DNA from: Chloroflexota bacterium
Lineage (GTDB): Bacteria > Chloroflexota > Anaerolineae > 4572-78 > J111
Reading direction: 5' to 3'
Assembly (NCBI GenBank): GCA_003695455.1
Contig: RFJF01000371.1
Span: forward strand, 1 to 7,255
DNA: 7,255 bases
The position numbers and the translations under genes are program-made. Numbering within the stretch: the stretch's first letter is position 1; each line of letters starts with the position of its first letter. This document shows, in pieces, positions 6,479 to 7,255 of this stretch. Under the pieces are notes generated by a model. It made no database searches, had not been told where the DNA came from, and was given only the letters and a program-made list of their open reading frames with translations.

Positions 6479-6482
6479 GGAG
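6479..6482 (+). promoter_or_regulatory. Ribosome binding site supporting a TTG start
   Basis: GGAG is 7 nt before TTG at 6490. No ATG or GTG start occurs in this frame between the in-frame stop at 6424-6426 and the TTG. The first in-frame ATG (6538) would remove the basic N-terminus of the signal peptide. Confidence 0.6.
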
Positions 6483-6489
6483 CCAAAAT

Positions 6490-7255
6490 TTGAACACAAT
6501 CAGGCTGCCAAAATCAGTTCTGCTCTTTTTGGTGTCGATGGCCCTGCCGGCGGCTGCAATGTTTCTGCCGGGCCTGTCCGGTAACGTTGCATCCGCCCAA
6601 TCCACCGGCGATACCCTGCACCTGCCCACCCGCACTGCTACCCCGCACCCCACACTCACCCCAACATTCAGCCCTACCCCGCCCCCTCAAGCGGTGTGGG
6701 TAGGCCGGGTGGTCAACCACGTGCCGCAGGCCACGCAGGGGCAGGGTTCCATCTTCCGGGTGAGCGTGATTGGCCTGCCGGATACGCCCATCGAACTGCG
6801 CAGCGGCGATGCGTTTATCACAGCCAAATCCGGCAGCAAACCGGAGTACGGCCCCTTTGCCGCCGAGTTTGCGCCCGTAACCGAGGGTACGTGGACGGTG
6901 AGCGTGCCTGCGCTGGGCGTGAGCCTTGAGGTAACGGCCGATAATTACAACCTGGCCGTGATTGAATTTGCCCAGGTTCCGCAATCCGAGGCCACACAAG
7001 CAGCCCGGCCCAGCGCCACCCCTACCCCCTTTGCCGGCGAAATCTGGGCCGGCCGCGTTGTCAGCGAGGATAACGCCGGGGGCATCCCTTTTTCGCGGTT
7101 GCTGGTGCAGGTGGCGGGGCGTGACGAACAGGCAGTACAGCTTTCTACGCTGAGCCAGATTCTCAGTGTGGGCAAAACCGGCCAAAAACCGGATGAACTT
7201 GGCCCCAACATGGTTGAGTTTGCCGGGTTGACGCCGGGCGATTATTTTATTGACC
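6490..7255 (+). CDS. Secreted protein with Thr/Pro linkers and a duplicated beta-sandwich-like module, 3' truncated by window
   Basis: The frame stays open for 255 codons to the window edge. Residues 1-36 form a signal peptide: basic start (Arg5, Lys8), hydrophobic core VLLFLVSMALPAAAMFLPG, and a likely signal peptidase I site after ASA (34-36). A Thr/Pro-rich linker (about 46-66) leads to module A (about 70-160). A second linker, SATPTPF (175-181), leads to module B (186 onward). The modules share WxGRVV (70-75 and 186-191), then GxKP exactly 45 residues after each Trp, then GP and EFA. Module B ends in FAGLTPGDYFID, a pattern common in Cna-B/SdrD/carboxypeptidase-regulatory-like beta-sandwich domains. 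The fold is inferred and I do not recognise a named family. It is probably exported to the cell surface or outside. TTG is the likely start. The mature C-terminus, and any anchor or further repeats, lie beyond the window. Confidence 0.8.
   Translation, partial: MNTIRLPKSVLLFLVSMALPAAAMFLPGLSGNVASAQSTGDTLHLPTRTATPHPTLTPTFSPTPPPQAVWVGRVVNHVPQATQGQGSIFRVSVIGLPDTPIELRSGDAFITAKSGSKPEYGPFAAEFAPVTEGTWTVSVPALGVSLEVTADNYNLAVIEFAQVPQSEATQAARPSATPTPFAGEIWAGRVVSEDNAGGIPFSRLLVQVAGRDEQAVQLSTLSQILSVGKTGQKPDELGPNMVEFAGLTPGDYFID
6697..7255 (+). repeat. Divergent protein-level tandem repeat inside the secreted protein
   Basis: Two copies start at Trp70 (base 6697) and Trp186 (base 7045). Shared anchors are WxGRVV, GxKP[ED], GP, EFA, T-x-G and an aromatic, with only a one-residue shift between copies in the part visible. 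The DNA itself is not closely repeated, so the duplication is old and maintained by protein-level selection. The second copy is cut by the window edge. Confidence 0.65.

Noticed and set aside
6332..6499. 56-residue N-terminal extension of PpgK from an upstream ATG
   Set aside because: The extension is unlike PPGK proteins and crosses the promoter, the inverted repeat and the ribosome binding site. The ATG at 6331 has a good Shine-Dalgarno and places the phosphate-1 motif correctly.
6538..6540. ATG as an alternative start of the secreted protein
   Set aside because: It would delete the basic N-terminus and half of the hydrophobic core of the signal peptide. The TTG at 6490 has GGAG at the right distance.
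6514..7185. Minus-strand open frame of 223 codons
   Set aside because: It is antisense to the secreted protein, whose signal peptide, linkers and repeat make the plus strand the coding one. Its product is compositionally odd and shows no motif.

Overview
The window reads as a normal bacterial chromosome segment of moderate-to-high GC, with closely packed genes for sugar uptake, sugar phosphorylation and glycolysis, plus a signalling kinase and a secreted protein. The best taxonomic guess is Chloroflexota (an Anaerolineae-like lineage). This rests on the style of the LacI regulator, a GTG start and a TTG start, and a secreted protein with Thr/Pro-rich 'TPTP' linkers. It is an inference from protein style, not from a marker gene. 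I see no rRNA, tRNA, CRISPR array, insertion sequence or phage gene.

Layout. Bases 1-148 are a promoter region. Plus strand: a LacI-family regulator (149-1156), then a UgpC/MalK-type sugar ABC transporter ATPase (1216-2331) closed by a strong intrinsic terminator (2363-2395), then cofactor-independent phosphoglycerate mutase gpmI (2482-4011) closed by a second terminator (4016-4052). Minus strand, converging on gpmI: polyphosphate glucokinase ppgK (6331 down to 5588), followed 13 nt later by a soluble REC-PAS-histidine kinase (GTG start at 5574, stop at 4027). These two look like one transcription unit. Diverging from ppgK on the plus strand is a secreted, repeat-containing protein with a TTG start at 6490, which runs off the right edge of the window.

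How the genes fit together. LacI plus the ATPase suggest sugar-responsive uptake, although no permease or binding protein is present here. PpgK would phosphorylate incoming glucose from polyphosphate, and GpmI works in lower glycolysis. The kinase is probably co-expressed with ppgK, which makes a link between signalling and glucose or polyphosphate metabolism plausible but unproven.

The points most worth a second look are: (1) the LacI protein appears to lack the hinge-helix segment between its DNA-binding and sugar-binding domains; (2) a perfect 14-bp AT palindrome lies exactly between the -35 and -10 boxes of its promoter; (3) ppgK and a hybrid kinase form a tight two-gene unit; (4) the secreted protein contains a duplicated module that matches itself at almost constant spacing; (5) the last codons of the kinase lie inside the gpmI terminator hairpin, which has no T-tract for the minus strand. 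No obviously new multi-gene system is visible.
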